From NCBI RefSeq assembly GCF_040054535.1, contig NC_090781.1, forward strand, positions 11,633,482-11,697,481: 64,000 nt of DNA, read 5' to 3'. Shown one piece after another: positions 13,336 through 23,899 of this stretch; the stretch's first letter is position 1, and each line of letters opens with the position of its first letter. The position numbers and the translations under genes are program-made. Under the pieces are notes generated by a model. It did not search any database. It had not been told where the DNA came from and saw nothing but the letters and a program-made list of their open reading frames with translations. Source of the stretch: Antennarius striatus (Eukaryota; Chordata; Actinopteri; Lophiiformes; Antennariidae).

Positions 13336-13690
13336 TCAGGGGTGGTTGCGGGATGTTGCAGTCTGACTGCATTGGTTCTTGTTGGTCTTTAATGTCCTTT
13401 TGTCACAATGGAACATGTTTTCATTACTTTCTTTTATCTCTAAAATAAAAATGAGATGAAAGCTGTTGGCACACACCAGGGTTAGTCCATTCACGCTAAC
13501 ATTCACACTGTGGTACTCATAGCATACTAGACACCATTGGTAGCAGTGTCCATTCACACCATCACTGACACCCCAATCGGAACCGATACTGAAGCAAAAG
13601 CCTTCATGATCATGGGTCCTCTGCCATAGGCCTGAGAATCTGATGCTCTGCCAGTATCTTAGCTGTTTCTAGGACCGTGTTCTTCTGAAC
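13336..13690. other. Intergenic stretch, nothing recognised
   Basis: No gene or RNA feature was recognised between the dispersed repeat and the LINE remnant. The sequence 13465-13575 has short CA-flanked words but no clear repeat structure. Confidence 0.35.
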
Positions 13691-13694
13691 TGAT

Positions 13695-14225
13695 GCTTCA
13701 CAAGAGAGAATGAGAATGATTTATTGTCATTATACACAATGTACTGTACAATGAAACTTAAAAAAACAACTGTGGTGGTGCAAAAATAGGTACAAACAAT
13801 CGAAAATAACAGTAAAATATATAGACATCAACTAACGACAGAGCTCATTTGATGCTTGTGGCCCTGAGCAGACGTCTAGTGTTATAGATGTCTGGAAGAC
13901 AGGACAGCTGTACTCCCATGATGCTCTGTGTTGACTTACTGACCCTTTCCAGAGCCTTAATGTCAGCCTGACAGCTGCTCCTGAGCCACACCAGGATGAT
14001 GTTGGTGAGGATGTTCTCCACAGAATACCTCTAGGAGGACAGCAGCAGATCCTGGAACACGTTGACTCTTCAGTGACTTTAAACAGTACAGGAGCAGTTG
14101 TCAGGTCATTGACCGAGCACCAGGTAGTGAGGTTCAGGCCATCCTCCCTGAAGGCTGTCTCATCACTGTTTTGAGATGCAGATGGTGCTCTTTGAATCTG
14201 CCCTCCCAGTTTGGGGGTCACTCCA
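13695..14225 (-). mobile_element. Degenerate non-LTR retrotransposon (LINE) 3' end
   Basis: On the minus strand about 14010-13840 encodes VENILTNIILVWLRSS, then ALERVSKSTQSIMGV and LPDIYNTRRLLRA, which matches the C-terminal region after the reverse transcriptase in L2/Rex1-like fish LINEs (usual pattern: ITVWYG, then LQRVVRTAQ and IYTRRCLRKA). Beyond the stop, the minus-strand tail TTTCATTGTACAGTACATTG then GACAATAAA (about 13765-13715) is a typical LINE terminus. Frameshifts show it is inactive. Confidence 0.65.
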
Positions 14226-14287
14226 CCTAGCAGTGGCTACTGCTAGGGGTAGATCGCAGGAGCGACTTGGGGTCAGTCTACACCGCC

Positions 14288-14798
14288 TGGAGGGGCTGGC
14301 TCTCTGGTCTTGTTCAGACTGGTCGCCTATATGTGATTTTTAGCCCATGCAGATTGACATTGATCAGGTACACACCGATCAGGTATGGTGGACTATGACG
14401 TCTTATCAGCAACGTGAGAGCAAGGTGCTAGTAGGAAGAGCATCACACATTACGCAGCAGTAAAAAATAGAAGAAGTTCACAATGCCTGGTGTGTGCGAG
14501 ATTTTCTCCACTTCTACCGGACAGTGATACCACCAATGAACTAAGGTAACAAAATGTCATTTTTGTCGTTGTTGCCGCCGTCGCAATTATATGACCTCAC
14601 ACATTACGGGCACTGAACAACGCCTCCGCCCCAACATCGTCGTTACAGCAACCTATCAGATTGGCCCATAATGTGGCCCAGTCTGAACAGAGGCAGAAAG
14701 CATTTGCACATTCACTAAAAACAGTGTGAACAGTCAGCCCTAAAAATCAGATATGGAAGGAAATCCGATATGCCTGCAGACTGAACACAGCCTCTGTC
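14288..14798. mobile_element. MITE-like element with imperfect terminal inverted repeats
   Basis: The left end carries TGTTCAGACTGG then ATATGTGATTTTTAG (14297-14341). It is mirrored at the right end by CTAAAAATCAGATATGG then TGCCTGCAGACTGAACA (14741-14787). The interior has no coding frame. The short length and inverted ends fit a non-autonomous DNA transposon, possibly hAT-like. Ends and target duplication are approximate. Confidence 0.5.
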
Positions 14799-15370
14799 AC
14801 AGCTACTGGATTTGACACTAAGGTGTGGAACCGGGGGTCTGTTTTGTGATGCAGGTTAAGTGAAAATTTTGAGTCTGTTAACTCTGAGTTTCCGGCTTCG
14901 CAAAGGGAGGTAACTTAACTCTGAGAAAGAGGAGTAACTCTGGTCTGGTTCACGAAGAGAGGTATCTCAACCTCTGTGTCTGCCAGCAACACCTGTGACC
15001 TGTATTTTGGATAAGTGGTTGGAGATTGGACGGTTCTGATTGTCATTTTCAAGATGATGAATGAATGAAGGATGTATGGATGTCTACAACCCATCTGACC
15101 ACTAGAAACTAACCTGCCATCTTGTCTGACAGGGTTCTGAGAGAGTGGAAAGAGCTGGTGCCATTAGACAAGGTTCAAACTGTAGATAACAGATAACACC
15201 AACAACAGTAAGTACTGTATATTCACTGACTGGAGCTCGCACAGACAGAACAAGCCTACCCACGTCCAGGGTCTCACTTCCTCTTAGCCTTTAGCGGTGT
15301 ATATCGTGAATGATGCATTGTGGGATGAAATAAGATGCCGGCAGACAGCAGCTGGAGAAAAACGCTTGCG
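14799..15370. other. Upstream flank of dynll2, no gene seen
   Basis: No exon, RNA gene or repeat was recognised. The stretch precedes the GC-rich start region of the dynein light chain gene. Confidence 0.35.
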
Positions 15371-15589
15371 CCACACAGGGGAAGCTGCGTCTCAGCCAAT
15401 GACAGCGCGAGACATGTAGCAGAGGGGCGGGGCCTGTGGGAGCAGCGCAGCGGAGAGACAACCTACCTACAAGCTCATTGTGTAAATCTTTAAAAAGCAA
15501 TTAGCTGCAGCAACATCTATACCATCAGCTGCCTGTGGTTACTGTATATCATTTTCTGAAGGAAGTGTCAGCATACCGTTCAAGCAAAG
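15371..15589 (+). promoter_or_regulatory. Putative dynll2 promoter and untranslated first exon
   Basis: A GC-rich patch includes GGGGCGGGGCC (15423-15433), an Sp1-type box. It is followed by sequence ending in a strong donor, CAAAG then GTAAGAAATT, at 15589/15590. The proposed intron runs to an acceptor at 16089, 31 bases ahead of the ATG. DYNLL genes have noncoding first exons, so the assignment is reasonable; the transcription start itself is not visible. Confidence 0.5.
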
Positions 15590-16089
15590 GTAAGAAATTG
15601 TGCAAAAGCTTTACATGCATGCATGGCATATTTATGATTCGAGTTTTTCCTCTGATGGTGAGCTTTTTTACTGTCTTAAATACGACTGGTAGGACCTCTT
15701 TATAACAACTGGCGTATTTCCCCCCCCCCCCAGAGCAGATGATTACTTTTAATACTTTTTCTCGGTTATGCAGAAACCGCGTATTTGAAATGTATCCTAA
15801 AAGTGATTTGGCCAACTACCGTAATTTAACTCCACCTGTATCAAGTTTCGCAGCCAATCCATGAAACGGTAAAAACGGAGGATGTCGCTCATAACACAGA
15901 TGGAATCAGACGAGTTTAAATTGTGATGATCTATCAGTTTAAATGACAAAAAAAAAAAAAAAAAAAAAAGCCAAATCATCTGCGTATAATTGATGTAACG
16001 GCGGCCTAAAACCTTCCCCATCACCACGTGCGGTGTTAATTTTCAGTGCAGTGCCGTCGGAGTGAACGTGCCTCTTCCTCCCTCACCAG

Positions 16090-16119
16090 GCATCATCATC
16101 ATCATCATCACCATCAACC
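16090..16119 (+). repeat. Short (CAT)n repeat in dynll2 5' UTR
   Basis: Directly after the splice acceptor at 16089, the second exon starts with a run of CAT triplets (16091-16111), then CACCATCAACC before the ATG at 16120. CATCAACC gives a usable start context. The triplet run may vary in length between individuals. Confidence 0.7.
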
Positions 16120-17050
<931 letters not shown>

Positions 17051-18685
17051 GAAGTCTGGCGAGTGTTGAGGAGTTTTTCTCCATGAGGCTAATTTGGAAA
17101 TGCACTGGTGGCTGATGTCTCCCATACACTAATAATGACATACCATTATGATGCAAAACCAGCCGTGCGCAATTGCATGGACTATACACCATTTAATATG
17201 TATGTTACACTAAGTTTACTTTTCAGTAGTTGCCATGTGAACGCAACTAAAGTAGTTTTTGTTGATGCTGATAAATCCTTGGTTGTAAAAGATTACAGCG
17301 TGGCCCTTGATTGTATGATACAGGAAAGCTGTAGAATGTAGTTTTGCATCTGCTTTCCTTTTCAAGTGGTGTTGCCAGACTCTTCATGAGAGTTTTTAGA
17401 TGGTGAAATCATACCACGTGCACCAGTGTGTAACAATTCATCGAGATTTTAATGTACGACTGTGGTGAGACGTTAATTAATGGGGCAAAACAGTTGATGG
17501 CCTTGTCAGGTCTCCTGGAAGAGCACACAGCATGATTTACTTTATTACTGCCGTCTTACTAATTAAAAGAAAATATGTTGTCTATACATGCTAGTACAAA
17601 AGTTTTAAAGTTTTTTAAATTTTGAGTTGCATAAAGTCCCCATCTGATGTGAAATATTGGCATCCTCTTTCAGGAAAAACGGTTGACGACTTCAAACACA
17701 CTTGACATTTGGGAAGAAACAAGCCAGTGCAAACATTTCCAGGGATGTTTAATTTGCTCTTTAAGTTTTCACTGTGAGGGACGGTGGAGCAAATAAAGCT
17801 CACAGACACAGACCTTAGCCTGTAATGTCTGAGTAGTAACACTACAGACCAGTGACCAAAATATCCCAACTCACCTACCTGAGTTCCAGTCCCACGATCC
17901 TTTCTTAAGTGTCGCTAGACTTTAACTTTAACTTTTCAGAGTGTAGATATTGGACTGATGTTTGTCTCGTACCAGTAATCGCTGTAGGGAAGGTGATTTA
18001 GATTGAACCTCAGCTGGTCAGCTCCATCGAGGCGACCGTCCCCCTTTTGTGTCTCAGATGATTGTGTTGTCTTGTGTGGCTTGTGTGGCATTAATCCCTC
18101 ACCTTTATTTTTTGCATTGCTATTGTAAGTAACTGCCAGACACGCAGGAAAGGCAAAGCGTTTGCGGCTCTTAAAACAACTGCAAGCAGGTGTATCTCTT
18201 GCCAAGTGTGCTGATTTTGGGGTTTTCATTTTGTCATGTAGATATCTTTAGTTTGAAGCGCAACATGTTTGGGTTCCTGTGAGACATGTTTCAGGAGGGC
18301 AAATCGGAAGGGTTTAGTGCATGAGTTGGATAACACCACACATTTCCCATCATGTGTAAAGACTGAACCTTGATTCAGTTTTTCTTTCCCCTTGTTCAAC
18401 AATGGGTGAAATATGTATCTTCAAGTGTTAGCTTGGATAGATATTGTGTTTGCAGGAAGTCTTCCTTACTATTGTCAGTGTAAACCGATTCAGTTTTGTT
18501 TTTCTCTGGCATGTGTTTTTGCTCTGTATCTGTAGAAATTGTTTCAATGCTGTTTGAATTTGCACAAAACGTGTGCCTGTCATAGCTCTCAACTGTAACT
18601 GGCTTGAGTACAATTGCACTTCATTAGAATTATCCATTAGGTTGCTAAAGAACCAAAATAAAAATTAATTGTTGACTTATTACAC
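17051..18685 (+). other. Probable long 3' UTR of dynll2
   Basis: After the stop there is 1.6 kb without a coding exon. AATAAA signals lie at 17792-17797 and 18657-18662. The second one is embedded in CCAAAATAAAAATT and followed about 25 bases on by a plausible cleavage zone, then sequence of different character. Mammalian DYNLL2 also has a long 3' UTR. Confidence 0.55.
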
Positions 18686-18689
18686 TGTG

Positions 18690-19275
18690 GCCTGCATTAT
18701 TTCCAGTGAGGGCATAAATGAATACTTTAATCCCACAACCCTGATTCAACCAAACAAATCGGAACTTGTACAATATTTATTTTCATAAATACAAAATGTT
18801 TTTCATTCTCAAGTCTCAGTCATGCATGTGCAAAAATGGAGAGAAGTTCACACTTTGAAAATCTGTGTGGGTAAATAGTCCAACGCTTGAACATTTGTCA
18901 ACATGCAGCTGTGATGGATTTGATGTTTCAGCATCGACAGCCCATCCAATGAAAATCTGCAGAAGTTTCTGTTTATGAGGGATGACACTGAATATCCCTG
19001 ACCTGGGATCCCTCATGCACCAGGGTATGAAACACCAGCATGATTCTATGATGCATAGTAATGCATGGGCTCATGATGGGGTTGGGGGTGTTGTTGGTGA
19101 CTGTGTAGATTCAACAATACATGCTACCTTCTAGACGACATCTTTTCAGTGACATTTGTGTATTTCATCAACTAAACTCTGACAGATTCTGCACATCAAT
19201 AACACCAGCTACTAATTATGTACTTTAATTATTCATACAAATATGTATTTGATAAATTGCATGTACAATACATAC
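18690..19275. other. Intergenic stretch, nothing recognised
   Basis: The stretch is AT-rich and without a convincing exon, RNA gene or repeat. Confidence 0.4.
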
Positions 19276-19278
19276 ACT

Positions 19279-19403
19279 TCTTCTTCTTTTCCTTTCGGCT
19301 TTTCCCTTCAGGGGTCGCCACAGCGAATCAATTTCCTCCATCTAGCCCTGTCCTTTGAATCCTCTTCTCTCACACCAACTACCTTCATGTCTTCCCTCAC
19401 AAT
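19279..19403 (-). mobile_element. Short RTE-type LINE 3' fragment
   Basis: About 125 bases match the terminal part of the RTE LINE at 48901-50517, including CCCTTCAGGGGTCGCC, CAGCGAATC, and CTCTCACACCAACTACCTTC. The fragment is heavily 5'-truncated and carries no useful coding sequence. Confidence 0.8.
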
Positions 19404-20469
19404 ACATACACTAACTTAGCTAAAATATATTTTTTATAAATTGGTAGCTCTTTTTTGTCACTGTTGCTAACAGCTTATTTACTGAGGAGTTGCTTCAATG
19501 ATTCTCAGAGAGAAAAAAAGTGTATTGCCTGGACCGTGAAGCCATTCTAACTACTGTAGTTAGTCATGTGTGTTTAACAGCAGCTCCTGCCCACAAACTG
19601 CAGGCATATGTGGCAAATAGCAGCATAACAGCGCCTCTAGTGGAGAAGAGCGGTAACAGCAGGGAACTGTAATTACACAGCAATATGTATAAAAAGTAAG
19701 CAGCAGAAAAAGTCATCAGTGTAGGCAACTGAACCCTTTTTCACAGTTACACCGGGTTGATTTATGGCTTGTGTAAATAAAAAAAAAGAGCAAACACTGT
19801 GTATTGAGCTGTTTTTAGAGAATAACGTTGTAAATAGAATAACTGTTAGTTTCAGACTGTTATCAAGTAAAACAAGCAATTTGACAAAAACAGTTTTGTG
19901 CTATTTTCTCAAAAATAACGGTCTCATTTAAGTTTATGGTCTTTAATCCATCATGATATGCCTTGTTCAACGATTCAAATACATGTGATATAGAACCCTT
20001 TAACACCTAATGGTGATGTCACATTAACCATCAGTACCTGTAGGATGTTTCAGTTTCTAGGAGATTTGAGGTTTTTAAATGTAATAATGTTATTACCTTT
20101 TAGTAATACAGTAATCATGCCACATAAATTGCAAAACCACGGATAGTCAAATGGGACAGCTGAAACCCGTAGCCTGCAGAGCGAGCTGAGGAACGAAAAA
20201 AAAAAAAAAATGAAGCAGATTCTATGTAATTTTCCATGCTTGTGTTCCAAACCTGTAGCACACAGTACATATTATGGAGTTTATTATTTCTGAGTTCTTC
20301 TGAACAACTGAGAATCAAGTGGTGTGTGAAAAACAGTGAGACCTTGACTCATTAAGGAGGAGCATGACTCATGTGAGTGTGACATTGGCTTCTGTAGTTT
20401 GCTGCCTTGAGTAGATACTAATTCCTTTAACGTGGGTTGCACAGATTTGATTTGATTTATTTATGTCTA
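19404..20469. other. Intergenic stretch, nothing recognised
   Basis: No gene was recognised. A run of A residues at 20196-20210 is the only low-complexity feature. Confidence 0.4.
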
Positions 20470-20660
20470 CTGTAATTATGTCCCGCTTGAAAGTGGGATG
20501 TAATTGTCAGTGTTCGTGTGTTCGTCCGTTCGGTCGTCTGTTTGTTTGTATATCCACCACATATCTTCGCAACCGTTGCAGATACAAAGATGAAATAAAA
20601 TGCACATTACTCTGGCGGCAAAGGGGATGAAAATGAGATGATGGCCTTGACTGCCTTAGT
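20470..20660 (+). repeat. Uncharacterised dispersed repeat, copy 2
   Basis: It shares with 12996-13335 the words GTAATTGTCAG, TGTTCGTC, ATATCTTCGCAACCGTTG, AAGATGAAA and GGCAAAGGGGATGAAAAT in the same order. It lacks the hairpin and AGTAGGTCAG part of copy 1. An extra hairpin-like word pair (CCCGCTTGAAAGTGGG, 20481-20496) lies at its 5' side. Confidence 0.6.
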
Positions 20661-20768
20661 TCTTGTTTGTTTTTGCATTCTTCATGTGGATGGATTCCAT
20701 TAAGATCATAAAAACAAAACCCTGGTATCTGAGTCAGACTCTCTGGGTCTGTTTTGTTGGTCTGAACA

Positions 20769-20772
<4 letters not shown>

Positions 20773-20843
<71 letters not shown>
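20773..20843. repeat. (GT)n microsatellite
   Basis: There are about 35 uninterrupted GT units. All open frames across it are low-complexity artefacts. Confidence 0.97.
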
Positions 20844-20845
<2 letters not shown>

Positions 20846-20849
20846 CACA

Positions 20850-22030
20850 CAGATCACAACCACAGATGACAAACAGGAACAGAGGCTTCGCCTCAAAGAT
20901 TGTGTGTGTGCACTGCAACGTGATGTAAATACAGTGTAGAGAAACGATTGTGTGCTTTTCTTCAAATCATGACAGCCCTACCTAACCCTAACCTACAACA
21001 GGAGAACACCTGGAGATATTTTGTACTACAGATGTCGTCGAACAAAGCAAAGGATAGCGAGTCAGACTGAAAAAAAGAATGTGAAATTATGATTTACAAA
21101 GTTCTTCATATGTGAGTGTGCATGAAACATGCAATTCAAGGAAAAAGGACAAAAACACATGTAAAACAAGTAAATAAATGCACATTAATATTGATAATAT
21201 TAATAATAGTATTGTTCAAACAGTTGATTGTATTACATTTTTAGAACAGAAACTGAAAAAAACATGCAAAAGAGAAGCACACACTTAAACGAATGACTAA
21301 TAGACACAAATAACTCAGTGTGACACACATAAACAAAAATAAATAGATGAAAGCTGATACACAAGGACAGACTGACTGCAGCATGAGAGGCTGTTACTGT
21401 TATCTCCTGGCTTTGACTGTTTCTCAGCCTCTATCAGTGTTTTCCATGTCTGTTTTTCTTTCACACAGCCTCTCAGCTCGTCACACAGAGAATTAATTCA
21501 TATGATGAAGCAATAGATTGATCACATGGCAAAAAACAAAATCTGATTTATTTTTGTTTGTCAAATGTGGTGAGATAGTGAAATCAACAAATTATTGATG
21601 ACTATATTCAGATTCAGATCTTAATCAAATGAGACAATTATCTATCCATAAGCTCCCACGTGCGTCTTTTCTCTACCCTTGCATGGTCACTATGGAAATC
21701 AGAATAACCAGGACTGCACCAAACAGACTGTTGTTTTGGCTCAGGCTGCAAAATTCCCTACTAGTTTGTTCAGAACACAGCTCTCATTGATGCAGTGAAT
21801 GTTTGTGCTCCGCAGTTGCCTCATAGACTGTGAGATGACCAGTGGGTGGACTTAACAATGGCATATCAAGGAGGCAAATGACTCAGACTCAAACATCAGG
21901 CATGTTGATAAAAAATGGAAAAAGGTGCCACATGAATATGCTAATAGCAGCAGCTGAGCGCAGGGGCCAGAGCGACATGGTGTAGGATGAAGTAGATCTT
22001 CATTTTTTTATTTGTTTTTTTTTTTTTTTG
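20850..22030. other. Intergenic stretch, nothing recognised
   Basis: No exon or RNA gene was recognised. A long T run (22010-22029) ends exactly where similarity to an ATP13A-type ATPase begins. Confidence 0.4.
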
Positions 22031-22881
22031 CTTATCAAAGAGGTTCTCAACCGTTTGTACATCTTCCAGCTCCTTTAGTGTGATCCTGTGGACTGTCGAT
22101 GAGTATTACTACTATGCTATGGCCATTGTTATCATGTCAGTCATATCCGTAGCTATCTCTCTGTACACAGTTAAAAAGGTGAGCTGCATAAATGTTAATA
22201 ACACAGTGTCAGAACTTTTAGCAATTTTTTTTGTGTCTCACAACTTGACTGTAATGTTAAATGTATGTTTAATCCAGGTTTACTGAAACATTATTTTTTC
22301 CCATTTTACTTTCGTGTTAAGACATTTATACCAAGACACCTCAATGGCTACCGTCTAGGTAGATAAAAGCATTTAGATATTTTTGTGATGTGTTTTTTGT
22401 TGTTGTATCCAAATAAATAATCCGAATTGTGAGCTTTTATGAAGGATAGTTCATAGTTCAAATTTCAGAGAGGCAACTTTTCAGACGCATTGACTTTTTC
22501 TTGTAATCTTGGAAATGCAAATGGAAAAAAAAATCATAACTACCAGTGGTCTGTCTGCTTTGCAGTGAAATTGAGTGTTATATCACAGCTCAGTCAGGGT
22601 TTTCCTCACAGAAATATCAATCTGTTGCATTACACTGTACACATGGTCTATTGACTATGTTCATGTTAATCCAAACTTCTCATCACGGCAAAAAGACACA
22701 GTTGATGGTTGCTGCCTACAAAGTCAAACAGATACCACCTTACGTTTTCACAGGTGGTTGAGCAGCTGTCTGAATAGTTCTAATCTGTTCTTTGTTCCTT
22801 TTCCCCAGCAATACGTCATGCTTCATGACATGGTGGCAGCTCACAGTATTGTCCGTGTGTCTGTATGCCGAGCCAACAATG
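22031..22881 (+). pseudogene. Two-exon relic of a P5B-type ATPase (ATP13A family)
   Basis: P5B ATPases (ATP13A2-5) are lysosomal/endosomal polyamine pumps. Exon A (22031-22178) reads [14 protein letters not shown], then after a one-base shift near 22070, [19 protein letters not shown] and [14 protein letters not shown], ending at a GT donor. Exon B (22809-22881) follows a pyrimidine tract and CAG with QYVMLHDMVAAHSIVRVSV then CRANN, ending at a GT donor. The two join in frame at KK/QYVML, as in the transmembrane-to-actuator-domain region of ATP13A3-like proteins. The frameshift, the T run in place of a normal acceptor ahead of exon A, and the absence of any exon for the phosphorylation (DKTGT) region nearby mark this as a fragment, not a working gene. 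Introns are kept, so it arose by DNA duplication rather than retroposition. Confidence 0.72.
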
Positions 22882-23606
22882 GTCAGTCAACGTGTCATAA
22901 TGCTGTTTTCATTCATTTATTTCTCTGATCGCTGCCTTGAGTCATTTAAACAGTATAATAATAGTTTAACAGTATAACTGCCTGCTCAGCTTCCAGCTTT
23001 ACAATTCAAAACCGACCATCACAATTTTTCAACGTTCAGCAGATTATTACTGTGTTCTGCTTTCATATGCACATGTATATTTTTCAAGGACATAACTAAA
23101 GATCTCTCCATACTCTATGGGAAAACAGTACTGATTCAAAACTGAACCCATTGCTGCTGAATACACATTGTACGCTGTTCAATTCTGATCCCCCTTGTGA
23201 GCGTGAATGCTGCGCGACTGTCAAAACACAACGTTTAAAATCATCTGCACAGATTGTTGCTGTGGCTGAATAGATCATGGGGTGGGGAAAGTGAAAAAGC
23301 AGTGCTTGCCCTTCTTTTGTTCGCACCACTGAGCTTTCAATGAACGACCCCTGCTGCTCCATTGGAGAAGCTCATTTACACCAAACAGATTCTACTGAGT
23401 TTGAGGTGTTTTTTTTTTTTATTTCTCCCTGCAATTTAAAAATAAACACAAAACAAAATAAGAAATAAATATTTTTTACTGCATTGAGAGGCAGAAAACC
23501 CAGGTGAATTATTTGAATCATTCACCTGAATAACAATGACTGTACATAGACACTACATGAAGTTTGAGGAGCTCAGTACACAGTAAACATATCAAAGTTT
23601 TTGCTT
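22882..23606. other. Stretch downstream of ATPase relic, nothing recognised
   Basis: I looked for the next ATP13A exon (the actuator domain TGES region) and did not find it here. No other gene or repeat is evident. Confidence 0.4.
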
Positions 23607-23741
<135 letters not shown>

Positions 23742-23790
23742 CTTTAATAATTCCAAGGGAAATTCGGGGTGACATCTGCTCACAGAGATA
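23742..23790 (-). mobile_element. LINE/SINE terminus next to the GATA run
   Basis: On the minus strand the sequence reads CGAATTTCCCTTGGAATTAT then TAAAGTATCTATC, the usual 3' end of several fish non-LTR elements whose tails seed ATCT/GATA microsatellites. How far the element body extends toward 23900 is unclear. Confidence 0.5.
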
Positions 23791-23899
23791 CAAATAAATA
23801 CACATAATAGTGACGAAATTGGCACCGACAAAGACGTCGCATAAATTACATAATTAGCATAATGACATAGTTATACAGCAGGAAAAAAAACAGGGGAAC

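Noticed and set aside
13832-14221. A 129-codon minus-strand frame
   Set aside because: The true reading is another minus-strand frame matching a LINE C-terminus; this frame is out of phase with it.
19610-19640. A CTCF-like word (reverse complement of AGCGCCTCTAGTGGAG)
   Set aside because: It lacks one base of the core consensus, and a single motif match without occupancy data is too weak.
20507-20965. Open frames rich in HTHTHT or VCVCVC near 20.7 kb, 29.7 kb, 38.4 kb and 46.2 kb
   Set aside because: They are translations of GT/CA microsatellites, which have no stop codons in any frame.
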